Assembly (NCBI RefSeq): GCF_002776525.5
Contig: NC_045449.1
Location: forward strand, 5,052,835 to 5,116,834
Reading direction: 5' to 3'
Length of the DNA stretch: 64,000 bases
From: Piliocolobus tephrosceles
Lineage: Eukaryota; Chordata; Mammalia; Primates; Cercopithecidae
Positions 33,059 to 44,575 of this stretch are shown here, piece after piece. Every line of letters begins with the position of its first letter. Within the stretch, counting starts at the first letter, position 1. Under the pieces are notes generated by a model. The model was not told the origin of the DNA. It made no database searches and saw only the letters and a program-made list of their open reading frames with translations. The position numbers and the translations under genes are program-made.

Positions 33059-33213
33059 CAGTGGTTCTCAAAGTGTGATTGTGGAACAGCATCATTATCA
33101 TTATCATCACCTGGGAAAGTTGTTAGAAATGCAGATATTTGGGTCCCATCCAGATTTACTGAGTGAGAAACTGTGGAATTTGGGTCCAGAGGCACACTAA
33201 ATTTTGAAAACTG
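33059..33213 (+). mobile_element. MER5A: MER5A-like hAT-Charlie element
   Basis: CAGTGGTTCTCAAAGTGTG start, TTTTGAAAACTG end. The 8-bp target-site duplication CTCTAGAC / CTCTAGTT has two differences. Confidence 0.9.
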
Positions 33214-33231
33214 CTCTAGTTTATAATAGAA

Positions 33232-33707
33232 TAGTGGCTCTCAAATTCTAACGTGGATAAAAATCACCTGGAGAGCTTGTTAAACCACAGTATGTTTGGG
33301 TGGAGCCCAGAAATTTGCATTTCTTTCTTTTTTTTTTTTTTTTTGAGAGGGAGTCTCGCTCTGTCGCCCAGGCTGGAGTGCAGTGGCCGCATCTCGGCTC
33401 ACTGCAACCTCCGCCTCCCGGGTTTATGCCATTCTCCTGCCTCAGCCTCCCGAGTAGCTGGGACTACAGGCGCCCGTCACCTCGCCCGGCTGGTTTTTTT
33501 TTTGTATTTTTTTAGTAGAGACGGGGTTTCACTGTGTTAGCCAGGATGGTCTTGATCTCCTGACCTTGTGATCTGCCCATCTTGGCCTCCCAAAGTGCTG
33601 GGATTACAGGCTTGAGCCACTGCTTCCGGCCGAAATTTTCATTTCTAATAAGCTCATAGATGATTCCAGTTACTGCTAGTTCAAGTACTACAGTTTGAGA
33701 AATCCTG
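33232..33707 (+). mobile_element. MER5A: Second MER5A-like element, split by an Alu
   Basis: TAGTGGCTCTCAAATTC start, ATCACCTGGAGAGCTTGTTA within, CAGTTTGAGAAATCCTG end; same orientation as the copy 19 bp upstream. Broken at 33326-33631. Confidence 0.88.
33326..33631 (-). repeat. Alu: AluYR-type, minus strand, inside MER5A
   Basis: GAGAGGGAGTCTCGC start, CTTGAGCCACTGCTTCCGGCC end. Target-site duplication AAATTTGCATTTCT / AAATTTTCATTTCT. Confidence 0.95.
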
Positions 33708-33876
33708 TTCTAGACTAGTGATCATGCAGCTTTTTAAACTTGTGAACTCTGTAAAATATATACTTACATACAACCTTTATACATTTTAAAGTTGATTAAA
33801 ATTTTTTGCTTGAAAAGATGTGAAGGATACAAGTTTTATATTGTTGATATTTATAATTTAAATGAAAACTTGGTGC

Positions 33877-34171
33877 TTTTTTTTTTTTTTTGAGATGGAG
33901 TCTTGCCCTGTCGCCCAGGCTGGAGTGCAGTGGCGCAATCTCAACTCACTGCAACCTCTGCCTCCCAGATACAAGCGATTTTCCTGTCCCAGCCTCCCGA
34001 GTAGCTGGGATTATAGGCATGCACCACCATGCCCAGCTAATTTTTGTATTTTTAGTAGAGACAGGGTTTCACCATGTTGGTCAGACTGGTCTCGAACTCC
34101 TGACCTTGTGATCTGCTCTCCTCGACCTCCCAAAGTGCTGGGATTATAGGCATGGGCCACCGCACCTGGCC
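33877..34171 (-). repeat. Alu: AluS-like, minus strand
   Basis: GAGATGGAGTCTTGCC start, CCGCACCTGGCC end; flanks AACTTGGTGCT / AACTTCGTGCT. Confidence 0.94.
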
Positions 34172-34385
34172 AACTTCGTGCTGTTAGACATATCCAGTGG
34201 AATGAAAATATCAGTGATTTAATGTGCATTGTCATCTGTTTAACAAAAAAACACATGAATAGCTTTTTAGCAGAAATTTTACCGTGGTTTTCCTCCTTGA
34301 GTTTTCTTCTTTACATCTCCGTTAGAATTTTGTTCTTAAAAATGGTTTTGGAATTTGAATGTGCATTTGTTTCTTTTTCTGTTTC

Positions 34386-34530
34386 TTTTTTTTTTTGAGA
34401 CCGAGTCTCACTCTTTTGCTCAGGCTGAAGTGCAGTGGTGTGATCTTGGCTCACTGCAACCTCCGCCTCCCGGATTCAAGTGACTCTCGTGCCTCAGCCT
34501 CCCTAGTAGCTGGGATTACAGGCCCATGCC
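34386..34530 (-). repeat. Alu: Alu right-arm fragment, minus strand
   Basis: T tail and GAGACCGAGTCTCACTC to GGGATTACAGGCCC, then the match stops; 5'-truncated. Confidence 0.88.
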
Positions 34531-35659
34531 TCAATGTGCTGTCTCAAAAGAAATAATTTCTGTCTGGTTATTCAGTATCTTTTTATGAATTTATCCTCTC
34601 CCTTTTAAAATTTGTTTATGCTTTTGAATTAATCAAGCACCACTGTCCTTCTGCAATGGTATATTCTCGTCAAGATGACCTGTAAAACATTTGATGTATG
34701 TATAAAAGGTTGTGGTAGTATTTTCTTTGATGATCAGTTGAAACCCAGCAGTATGATGCTGGCTAATGATACCCGTTTTCTCCTTTACCTCTTATACCAA
34801 AACCTCTGTAGCTTGTTCATCCTGTCTACAGCTAATTGAAGTCAATCTTGTCTAAACCTTGTTTTGCTTTCTTTTTCTGTGTCCCCAGTAAAGCTGTTAG
34901 GGTTCCTTTGTTTTCTTATTTTTTTGACATTATAAAATTGAATTTTCCCAAAAATTCTGAAGAAATGAAAATGACCAAGAACCTCCCATTTCTGAAATGC
35001 ATTATCAACTGCAGCTTTAGATCTGTGAATTAAAGAGCTTGTAACATGGGTTGGTTCAAAAAGCATGCTTGGTTTGTTAAAATTTCATTGATGACATCTA
35101 AAGCCAGTAAATAGTCTTTTTGTGTACTATTCTTTCTTTACTGTCCAAAACGCTCAATAAACGTAGCTAGCCATAGCAAACAGTTGGGGTAGCTTTTTAC
35201 AAAATTTCAAAACTGTGATCCTTTTTGAGAGTTTTTGAGAGGCATTCCTAAAGAAAATGCATAGTATATAAAAGATCATATGCCGATTACTTAGTTTTTA
35301 TCTTGGCTGTTAGCCTATGTCATAATAGAAATCAAATGTGAAGATTTCCCCTGAGACAGCAGCTTTTATTGTATCTGCTGTGAAGTCTAAATCTAGTCTT
35401 TAATGATTGCCACAGGTGTTTACAGTATAAACCAGGATTTTGATGTCGACAGCAGTCTTTGTTTTATCTTTCAGGAAAACCAGGTCAAGGTAACTCTGAA
35501 AGTCCAAACATTGGTTTTTTCCCAATAGGTCCACCTTTTGCTTTAGTGTTGTAATAGCTCTGTTTGCACTTGTTTGGAGAATAGCTGAAATATAAGTGCA
35601 GACGGTAATGAAAAATGCACCTTTTTACTTCTCTTACTGTCTGTTCTTAGTACTTATTC
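34531..35659. other. Unique intronic sequence
   Basis: About 1.1 kb with no named repeat, the longest such stretch in the 5' half of intron 2. Contains the splice-site-like pair at 35473-35491. Confidence 0.5.
35475..35489 (+). other. Candidate 15-nt microexon (speculative)
   Basis: TTTGTTTTATCTTTCAG precedes GAAAACCAGGTCAAG, which is followed by GTAACT. In the exon 2/3 phase this would add five residues (GKPGQ) without a frame change. Only the splice-site pattern supports it. Confidence 0.15.
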
Positions 35660-35889
35660 TTTTTTTTTTTTTTTTTTGAGATATGGAGTCTTGCTCTGTC
35701 GTCGCCCAGCCTGGAAGCCTGGAGCGCAGTGGCACGATCTCGGCTCACTGCAGCCTCCGCCTCTCAGGTTCAAGTGATTCTCCTGCCTTAGCCTCCTGAG
35801 TAGCAGGGACTATAGGCACGTGCCACCACACCCGGCTAATTTTTGTATTTTTTAGTAGAGATGGGGTTTCACCATGTTTCCCAGGCTGG
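35660..35889 (-). repeat. Alu: Alu, 5'-truncated, minus strand
   Basis: T tail, GAGATATGGAGTCTTGC start; stops at CCCAGGCTGGA. Target-site duplication CTTAGTACTTATTCTTTT / CTTAGTACCCATTCTTTT, so truncation occurred at insertion. Confidence 0.94.
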
Positions 35890-36466
35890 ACTTAGTACCC
35901 ATTCTTTTCGAAGCCAACTTCAGCTGGGAATGTTATAAATATTTCTGAAAGTTTTATTGCTTTTCTGTTGAAGTATCTTCTCATTCAGCTTTTCTTTAAC
36001 TACAGAGCTTGGCACTACAGCAGTGTTTGTTTTGTGCTCTGGAAATTTGTAGTGTTGCCAATGAGTAAGAGACGGTTACATGAAACAGAACAAAAGGCCA
36101 TATAGTTCTCAATCTGACAAAAAATAGTAGGAATAGAGTTTATAGCTAATCACCAGAAGACACTGAAGTTTTCTACTGGTGTTCAGAAAGTCTTTATACA
36201 CGGTTGTAATTTATACATAAAGCTGTTACACTAACTAATCAGAATTTCAGTAGTGAAAAGCTAGATTTAGGAAGCTATCTGTGGTTCCAGTGACATAAAC
36301 TTGCACTTAGATATGGAAATGAAAACAGTGTATAAAATTAACAATTAAGACCCATTAGTATTACTGTAAACAAATGATTAGAAATTAAAATAGTGTTTGC
36401 TAATAGATTTAACCAGTAGAGACGATACAGAGATTTTAGTAAATTAGAAAGCAGTACTAGACCTAC
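35890..36466. other. Unique intronic sequence
   Basis: Nothing recognised. Confidence 0.5.
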
Positions 36467-36701
36467 TCCTGAGGTCAGGAGTTTGAGACCAGCTTGGCCA
36501 TCGTGGTGAAACCCCATCTACTAAAATGCAAAAATTAGCTGGATGTGGTGGCAGGCACCTGTAATCCCAGCTACTCAGGAGGCTGACATAGGAGAATTGC
36601 CTGAATCCAAGGGACAGAGGTTGCAGTGAGCTGAGATCGCGCCACTGCACTCCAGCCTCGGTGACAGAGCAAGACTCTGTCTCAAAGAAAAAAAAAAAAA
36701 A
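36467..36701 (+). repeat. Alu: Alu, 5'-truncated, plus strand
   Basis: Starts at CCTGAGGTCAGGAGTTTGAG, A15 tail. Confidence 0.92.
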
Positions 36702-36768
36702 GAGTGTAAGAAACAATACAAAATACAGAAATTGATTTAAAAAAAATATATATTTTTAAATTTTTATC

Positions 36769-36927
36769 TTTTGAGATGGAGTCTTGCTCTGTCGCCCAGG
36801 CTGGAGTGCTGTGGTACTGTGTTGGCTGACTGCAACCTCTGCTTTCCAGATTCAGTCGATTCTCCTGCCCTAACTTTCTGAGTAGCTGGAATTATGGGCA
36901 CCTGCCACCACGCCTGGCTAATTTTTG
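36769..36927 (-). repeat. Alu: Alu right-arm fragment, minus strand
   Basis: GAGATGGAGTCTTGCTC to GCCTGGCTAATTTTTG, then abrupt passage to L1. Confidence 0.9.
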
Positions 36928-39540
36928 GAGGAAACACATCCCCACTTATTCTTTGAGGCTAGTGTTATCTTGACCTCAGAACCAAGGAAGACATCACAAG
37001 AAACTTAGCCCAGTATTCCGTGGGAATATAGATGCACAAATTCTCACGAAAGAACCAGCAAATCAAATTAAGCTACAGGTAAAAAGAATCACACAGCATG
37101 AAAAGTGGGATTCATCCCAGGAATTCAAGGTTGGTGCAACACCTGAAAATCAGTAGGATAAAAAGCAAAGACACATGATCATCTTACTAGACAGAAAACG
37201 TGTTTGACAAAACCCAACACTGTTTCGTGATAAAAACACTAAAACAGGAATAGAAGGGAACTTTGTCATCCTGAAAATGGACTTCTACCAAAAACTTACA
37301 GCTAACATCACACTTAATGTTTAAAGACCAAATGCTTTTCCCCTAAAGCCAGAAACAGGACAATTATGTACACTCTGACCACTTCTGTTCAACATTGGAA
37401 GTGAGGATCTATCTAGGGCACTTACCCAAAGAAAGAAAAAGGAAGGGAATCCACATTGAAAAGGAAGAAATAAAACTACTATTCTCTGATGGCATCCTCT
37501 TTCACATACAGACTCCAAGGGAATCCACTACAAAACTATTTAAAACTAATAAGTGAGTTCAGCAAGATTCAGGATATAAGAGCACCATACAAAAATCAGC
37601 TATATGTATGAAATGGCATTAAAGAAACAGTTCCATTTACAATAGCATCAAAATGAATAATGTATTTAGGAATACATTTAACAAAATAAACTCAAAACTT
37701 GTACTCTGAAAACTTCACTATTAAATTAAAGGAGATCTGGGCTGGGCGCAGTGGCTCATGGCTATAATCTCAGCACTTTGGGAGGCTGAGGCGGGCGGAT
37801 CACCTGAGGCTAGGAGTTCAAGACCAACCTGGCCAACATGGTGAAACCCTGTCTCTACTAAAAATGCAAAAATTAGCCAGGTGTGGTGGTGCATGCCTGT
37901 ACTCACAGTTAACTTGGGAGGTTGAGGCGGGAGAATCACTTGAACCCGGGAGGTGGAGGTTGCAGTGAGCTGAGATCGCACCACTGCACTTCAGCCTGGG
38001 AGACAGAGTGAGACCCTGTCTCACACACACAGAAAGGAGATTTAAATAAATAGATCTCTCATGTCCATGGATTAGAAGTCTTAATATTGTTATGGTGGCA
38101 CCACTCCTCAGATTGATGTACAGATTAAATGCAGTGCCTTTTAATATCCCAGTTGGCTTCCTTGTAGGAATTGACAACTGATCCTAAAATTTATATGGAA
38201 ATTCTAGGGATCTAGAATTGTCACAACAACCTTCAAAAAGAAAAAAGTTTGAACACACACATCTTGATTCCAAAACTTATTGCGAGGCAACAGTAATCCA
38301 GACAAGGTGGTACTATCCTAAGGACAGACATAGATCAATGGAATAGAATTACATTCTCAGTTGCTTTTCCACAAGGTGCCAAAACCGTTCACTGGGGGAA
38401 AGAAAAATCTCTTCAACAAATTGTGCTGAGACATTTGGATATCTACATGCGAAAGAATGAAGTTGGACCCCCTACCATCTGCCAGAGTTAACTCAAAATG
38501 TATAAGGACCTAGATGTGAAAGGTAAACTATAACTCTTAGAGGAAAACATAGGGTTAAGCTTTTGTGACCTTGGATTATTAGGCAGTGTTTTCTTAGATA
38601 TGACACTAAAAGTGGAAGCAACCAAAGAAAAATGAGATAAATTGAACTTCATCAAAATTAAAAATACTCATGTTTTCAAGGATACCATAAAGTAAAAAGA
38701 CAACCCACCGAATGGGGCAGAATCTTGCAATTATTATATTGGATAAGGGTCTAGATTACATAAAGACATTACAACTCAGTAGCAAAAAGACAGTCCAACT
38801 AAAAATGGACAGTGAATCTGAATAGGCATTTCTCCAGAGGAGAAACACAAATGGCCAATAAGTATGTCGTTAGGTGATCAATGACATTAGCCATCAGGAA
38901 AACACAAATCAAAATTATAAGATGCCGCTTAGTACCCACTAGGATGGCTCTAATTAATATGTCTGACATTAACAAATGTTGGGAAGGATGGAGTTACCAC
39001 ATCCATTTAAACATAGAGTTACCATTTGACTCAACAATTCCACTTCTAGGTATATACACGCAAAAAATGAAAATATTTCCATACATAAACTTGTACATGG
39101 ATTTTTGTAGCTGCATTATTCATAATAGTGAAAAAGGAATATCCTAAATGTCCATCAACTGATGAATACATAAACAAAATGTGTTTTTTCTTATCCATAG
39201 AAAGGAATGAAGTACCAGTTCTACAACATGAGTGAACCTTGAGAAAACATTACGCCGAGTAAACAAAGCCAGTCAGAAAACATCACATATTGTATGATTC
39301 TGTTTATATGAAATGTCTAGATTGGCAGTCTATAGAGATAGAAAGTAGAATATTTGTTGTCTAGGGTTGGTGGGGTGGGGAGTTCAAGATGAAAGAGCAC
39401 AAGGTTTTTTCTGGAGTGATGAAAAAGTTCTAAAATTGATAGTGGTGATGGTTGCACAAGTCTGATTGAATATATTAAAAAGTTATTGAATTATATACTT
39501 TAAATGAATTGTTTTATATGTGTGATACTGTAAAATATAT
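36928..39540 (+). mobile_element. L1: L1M-type ORF2 and 3' end, plus strand, split by an Alu
   Basis: Sense-strand ORF2 text: AAACTTAGCCCAGTATTCC, AATAGCATCAAAATGAATAA, GACATAGATCAATGGAATAG, ATGGCCAATAAGTATG, ending near ATTGAATTATATACTTTAAA. All frames are broken. The Alu at 37739-38034 interrupts it. Confidence 0.9.
37739..38034 (+). repeat. Alu: AluS-like, plus strand, inside L1
   Basis: GGCTGGGCGCAGTGGCTCATG start, (CA)n tail; AAAGGAGAT on both sides. Confidence 0.94.
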
Positions 39541-39544
39541 ATTT

Positions 39545-39831
39545 GGGGCGGGTGCGGTGGCTCACGCCTGTTATCCTAGCACTTTGGGAGGCTGAGGTGG
39601 GCGGATCACCTGAGGTCAGGAGTTTGAGACCAGCCTGACCAACATGGAGAAACCCTGTCTCTACTAAAAATAAAAAATTAGCCGGGCGTGGTGGCGCATT
39701 CCTGTAATTCCAGCTATTTGGGAGGCTGAGGCAGGAGAATTGCTTGAACCCAGGAGGCGGAGGTTATGGTGAGCCGAGATCATGCCATTGCACTCCAGCC
39801 TGGGCAATAAGAGTGAAACTCCACTTAAAAA

Positions 39832-39837
<6 letters not shown>
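39545..39837 (+). repeat. Alu: AluS-like, plus strand
   Basis: GGCGGGTGCGGTGGCTCACG start; the A tail merges into a (TA)n tract. Confidence 0.93.
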
Positions 39838-39865
<28 letters not shown>

Positions 39866-39947
39866 TATAATATATATAATGTATATTTATATACATATAT
39901 ATTATATATATAATGTATACATATATATATAAATATAAATATATAAA
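39828..39947. repeat. A tail plus (TA)n microsatellite
   Basis: A22 followed by about 90 bp of TATA-type repeats with interruptions; likely polymorphic in length. Confidence 0.95.
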
Positions 39948-39949
39948 GT

Positions 39950-40580
39950 GATAAGTGTCTTTGTTAATGAGCTGACTGATGGCTGGCAGCCCCTAGGTAA
40001 TTTCAGGATAGGGGATGGTCACCAGAAAGACTAACACAGGATTAGAGGTTGGAACTTCCAATCCTACCTCCCAACCTCCAGGTAGAGAGAGGAGCTAAAG
40101 GTTAAGTTGATCATTAGTGGCCATTTAATCATGTCCATGTAATAAAGCCTCTGTAATAACTGAAAAGAACAGGGTTTGGAGAGCTTCCAGGTAACTGAAG
40201 ACGTGAAGGTTCCTGGAGGGTGGTGCCCCAGAGAGGGCATAGAAGCTCCATGCCCCTTCCCACATGCCTTGTCCTGTGCACCTTTTTCTCTGTACCCTTT
40301 GTAACAAAATAGTCTTATAATAATCTGGTAAATGCAAATAAATGTTTCCCTGAGTTCTGTGAGCCCAGTGACAAATTAATCAAACCTAAGGAGATGGTTG
40401 TAGGAACCTCAGTTTATAGCTGGTCAGTCAGAAACACAGGTAAAATAATTTTGAAGCTTACAATTGATATCAGAAGTGGGCTTCAGTCTTGTTAGACTGA
40501 ATTTTCAGCTTGTGTGATCTGATGCTATTTCCAGGTAAATAGTGTCAGAATTAAGTTGGAGGATACCCAATGGGAGTATG
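39950..40580. repeat. Interspersed-repeat-like sequence, family not assigned
   Basis: Text such as AATAAAGCCTCTGTAATAAC, GGAGAGCTTCCAGGTAAC, AGAGAGGGCATAGAAGCTCC, TATAGCTGGTCAGTCAGAAA and TGATGCTATTTCCAGGTAAA recurs across mammalian genomes as I remember it, but I cannot name the family. Confidence 0.5.
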
Positions 40581-40599
40581 CTACCAAAATTACTGATTG

Positions 40600-41306
40600 G
40601 TTACTGGTGGGCGAAAAGTAATATGTGAATTATATCTCTATGAAGTTGGTACAAAAAAGTACAGTAAGCCAATCTAAGTAAAAAAAGATTACTAACACAA
40701 GAGAAATTAGTAATATCAGAAATGAAAGAGGAGACTGCACTCTAGATCCCATATATAGTAAAAGGATAATATAAGAAAATTATGGAACAACTTGATGATT
40801 AATAACCTTTCAAAAAAGAAAGCACTATGCCCAGTTGTGTTCACTGGTGAGTTCTGTCTGCCATTTAAGGAAGACACTATACCATGAGTTACACCAATCT
40901 CTCTGAGTCTCTATTCTCTATAATCCTTCAGAAGATAGAAACAGAGGGAATACTTCCTAACTCGTTCTGTGAGGTCTGCATAATCCTAGTCTCAAAACCA
41001 TACAAAGACATTTAAAGAAAACTACAGACTTATATCTATCATGCACATATATGCAAGATTCCTTGACAATATCTTAGCAAATCCAGTCCAACAATGTATA
41101 AAAGTTACACACTGCAGCCAAGTGGCATTTGTGTAGGTACTCAAGACTGGTTCAACATTCAAAAATCAATGTATAACTTACCATATTTGAGGTGATGGAT
41201 ATGCTAATTGCACTGATTTGATCATTTCACAATGTATAGATGTATCAGAATACCACTTTGTACCCAATACATATGTACAATTATTATTTTTCAATTAAAA
41301 AGTTTA
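40600..41306 (+). mobile_element. L1: Old L1 (L1M) ORF2 fragment, plus strand
   Basis: GAAATTAGTAATATCAGAAATG, TACACCAATCTCTCTGAG and AAGTGGCATTTGTGTAGG-type ORF2 text, highly decayed. Confidence 0.75.
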
Positions 41307-41590
41307 GGCTGGGAGTGGTGTCTCACGCCTGTAATTCCAGCACTTTGGGAGGCCGAGGTGGGTGGATCACGAGGTCAGAATATCCAGACCATCCTGGCCA
41401 ACATGGTGAAACCTTGTCGCTACTGAAATAAAAAAATTAGCCAGGCATGGTGTGCACCTGTAATCCCAGCTACTAGGGAGGCTGAGGCAGGGGAATCGCT
41501 CAAACCCAGAGGTGGAGATTGCAGTGAGCTGAGATCATGCCACGGCACTCCAGCCTGGTGACAGAACGAGACTCCGTCTCAAAAATACAT
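41307..41590 (+). repeat. Alu: AluS-like, plus strand
   Basis: GGCTGGGAGTGGTGTCTCACG start, GACTCCGTCTCAAAAATA end. Faces the minus-strand Alu 26 bp away. Confidence 0.93.
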
Positions 41591-41616
41591 ATATATATTT
41601 GTCACATATGTATTTT

Positions 41617-41904
41617 TTTCCTTTTTGAGACAGAGTTTCACTTCATCATCTAGGCTGGAGTGCAGTGGTGCAATCTCGGCTCACTGCAACCTCTGCCTCC
41701 CAGGTTCGAGCGATTTTCCTGCCTCAGTCTCCCAAGTAGCTGCAATTACAGGCGCCCACCACCACACCTGGATGATTTTTGTATTTTTAGTAGAGATGGG
41801 GTTTCACCATGTTGGCTAGGCTGGTCTTGAACTTCTGACCTCAAGCTGCCTGCCTTGGCCTCCCAAAGTGTTGGGATTACAGGTGTGAGCCACCAAGCCC
41901 AGCC
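41617..41904 (-). repeat. Alu: AluS-like, minus strand
   Basis: GAGACAGAGTTTCACTTC start, CACCAAGCCCAGCC end. Forms a close inverted pair with the Alu just upstream. Confidence 0.93.
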
Positions 41905-43246
41905 TACCAGAGAAATTTAACAAGGATATTGAAATAATTAAACAGAAGTCTCAGAACTGATAAATATATTTTCTCAACTGGAAAATTCATTAGAGGCTTT
42001 CAGTAGCAAAGTGGATCAAGCAGAGGAAAGAAGCAGTGACCTTGAAGACAGGCTGTTTGAAAAAACAAAGAGGAGAAAAAAGAATGAAAGCAATGAAGAT
42101 GACCTACGGGATGTAGGAAAGTATTTCAGAAGACCAAAGCTAAGAATTGTTGGTCTTCAAGAGGGAGTTGAGCAAGAGCAAAGGTAGAAAGCTTATTCAA
42201 AGAAATAGCAGAAAACTCTCCAAAACTTGGGAAGGATATAAATATCCACATGCAGGAAGGCCAGGGGGCACCAAAGGAATTTGACCCAAATAAAACTACC
42301 CCAAGGCATATAATAACCAACTCTCAATGGTCAAGGACAAAGAGAGGATCCTAAAAGTAGCAAGAGAAAAGTAGCAAATAACCCTAATGGAGCTTCAGTT
42401 AGTCTGTCAACAGACTTCTCAGTACAAACCATAAAGGTAAGGAAGGATTGGAATGACATCTTCAGTGTGCTGAAAGAAAAAAAAAAATCGAACATCTAAG
42501 AATCATATATCCAACAAAGTTATCCTTCAGATATGAGGGAGAGATACCTTCTTTCCCAGACAGAAGTTGAGAGAATTGACCACTACTAGACCCATCCCAC
42601 AAAAAGTGCTGAAGGGAGTTCTTCCATTTGAAATTTTAAAAATGCTAAGACACCAAAAAAAAGTATAAAACACACTGGTAAAATTAAGTACATGGACAGA
42701 CTCAGACATGGACAGAGTTAGACTCTTAATACTACAATTGATAACTCTAGTATAAAGCCCAAAAGACAAATCTACCAAGAACAATAATAGCTATGGCAGC
42801 CTATTCAGAGATAGGTAATGTAGACATGTGTAAGTTGAGACTACTAAAATTCAGAATGTGGGGAAAGTGGAGCTAAGTTGTAGAGGCTTTTTTTCCCACT
42901 TTTTTCTTTGTTTTATTTTTTAAGATGTCTTCTCATTAACTTGTTATCTACAAGATTTTTTTGTAAGCCTTATGATAAAGACAAAACAAAAACCTATAAT
43001 AGATTCACTAAAAGTCAAAAGCAGTGAATTAAGACATACTACCAGAAAAAATCGTTTAGCCCCAAAGACAGAAAGGAAGAGAGGAGTTACAAAACAACCA
43101 GAAAACAAGCAATACAATGGCAGTAGTTTAAGTCCTTTCTTACAGATAACACTGAATGTATATGGATTCAGTTCTCCAATTTAAAGCCTGAGTGGCTGAA
43201 TGGTTAAAGAAGCCACAACTATATGCTGCCTACAAGAAACCCACTT

Positions 43247-43378
43247 TGGCTGGGTGCAGTGGCTCATGCCTGTAATCCCAATATTTTGGGAGGTTGAGGT
43301 GGGAGGATCACTTGAGACCAGGAGTTTGAGACCAGCCTGGGCAGCAAAGTGAGAACCTGGCTCTACAAAAAATAAAAC
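43247..43378 (+). repeat. Alu: AluJ-like left arm, plus strand, split copy
   Basis: GGCTGGGTGCAGTGGCTCATG start to CTACAAAAAATAAAAC; the right arm continues at 43659. The host L1 text CAAGAAACCCACTTT is duplicated on both outer sides. Confidence 0.92.
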
Positions 43379-43658
43379 TGGCCGAGTGCAGTGGCTCACA
43401 CCTGTAATCCCAGCACTTTGGGAGGCCAAGGTGGAAAGATTGCTTGAGCCCAGGAGATCGAGACCAGCCCGGGCAACATAGTGAGACCCCATCTCTACTA
43501 AAAAGTACAAGATGTGGTGGTATGTGCCTGTGGTCCCAGCTACTTGGGAGCCTGAGGTGAGAGGATCACTTAAGCCTAGGAAGTCAAGGCTGCCATGAGC
43601 TGTGATTGTGCCACTGCACTCCAGCCTTGATGAGAGAGTGAGACCCTATCTCAAAGCA
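43379..43658 (+). repeat. Alu: Alu, plus strand, inserted in the middle linker of another Alu
   Basis: GGCCGAGTGCAGTGGCTCACAC start, ACCCTATCTCAAAGCAG end. Confidence 0.92.
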
Positions 43659-43829
43659 GAAATTAGCTGGGCATGCTGGCATGTGCATGTGGTCCCAGAT
43701 ACACAGTAGGCTGAGGCAGGAGAGTTGCTTGATCAAGCCTGAGAGGTTGAGGCTACAGTGAGCTGTATTTGTGCCACTGCACTCCAGCCTGGGTAGCAGA
43801 GCATGACCGTGTCTCAAAAAAATAAACTC
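43659..43829 (+). repeat. Alu: AluJ-like right arm, plus strand, split copy
   Basis: AAATTAGCTGGGCATGCTGGC to GTGTCTCAAAAAAATAA. Confidence 0.92.
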
Positions 43830-43980
43830 AAGAAACCCACTTTATCTGTTAAGATACACATAAAATGAAAGTGAAGAGCTAGAAAAGGATATTTCATGCA
43901 ACTGGAGACCAAAAAAGAGCAGGAGTAAGTAAGTATACCTATGTTAGATTAAAATAGACTAAAATCTAAGACATAAGAAA

Positions 43981-44122
43981 AGCCAGGTGCAGCGGCTCAT
44001 ACCTGTAATCTCATGGCTTTGGGAGGCCTAGGTGAGAAGATCACTTGAAGCCAGGAGTTTGTGATTAGCCTGGGTAACCCTATCTCTAAAGCAAAATTTA
44101 AACTGTAAAAATTAGCCCAGAG
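43981..44122 (+). repeat. Alu: AluJ-like left arm, plus strand, second split copy
   Basis: GCCAGGTGCAGCGGCTCATAC start, ends AAAAATTAGCCCAGA before a second Alu. Confidence 0.9.
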
Positions 44123-44408
44123 GCCGGGTGCAGTGGCTCACGCCTCTAATCCCAGCACTTTGGGAGGCCAAGGTGGGTGGATCACCTGAGGTCAGGAGTT
44201 CAAGACCAGCCTGGCCAACATGGTGAACTCCCATCTCTACTAGAAATACAAAAAATTAGCCTGGTATGGAGGCGGGCACCTGTAATCCCAGCTACTTGGG
44301 AGGCTGAGGCAGGAGAATCACTTGAACCCAGAAGGTGGAAGTTGGAGTGAGCCGAGGTTGCCCCATTGCACTCTAGCCTGGGCAACAAAAGTGAAACTCC
44401 ATCCCCAA
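44123..44408 (+). repeat. Alu: AluS-like, plus strand, inserted in the middle linker of another Alu
   Basis: GGCCGGGTGCAGTGGCTCACG start, CTCCATCCCCAAAAAA end. AAAAATTAGCC on both sides is the duplicated target. Confidence 0.93.
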
Positions 44409-44575
44409 AAAAATTAGCCAGGCATGATGGTACATGCTTGTAGTCCCAGCTACTTGGGAGGCTGAGGTGGGAGAATTCGTTGAGCCCAGGAGTTTGAAGT
44501 TGCAGTGAGCTATGATGGTGCCACTCTGCAGGCCAAGTCTGGGTGACAGTGAGACTGTCTCAAAAGAAAAAAGAC
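44409..44575 (+). repeat. Alu: AluJ-like right arm, plus strand, second split copy
   Basis: AATTAGCCAGGCATGATGGTAC to ACTGTCTCAAAAGAAAAAAG. Confidence 0.9.
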
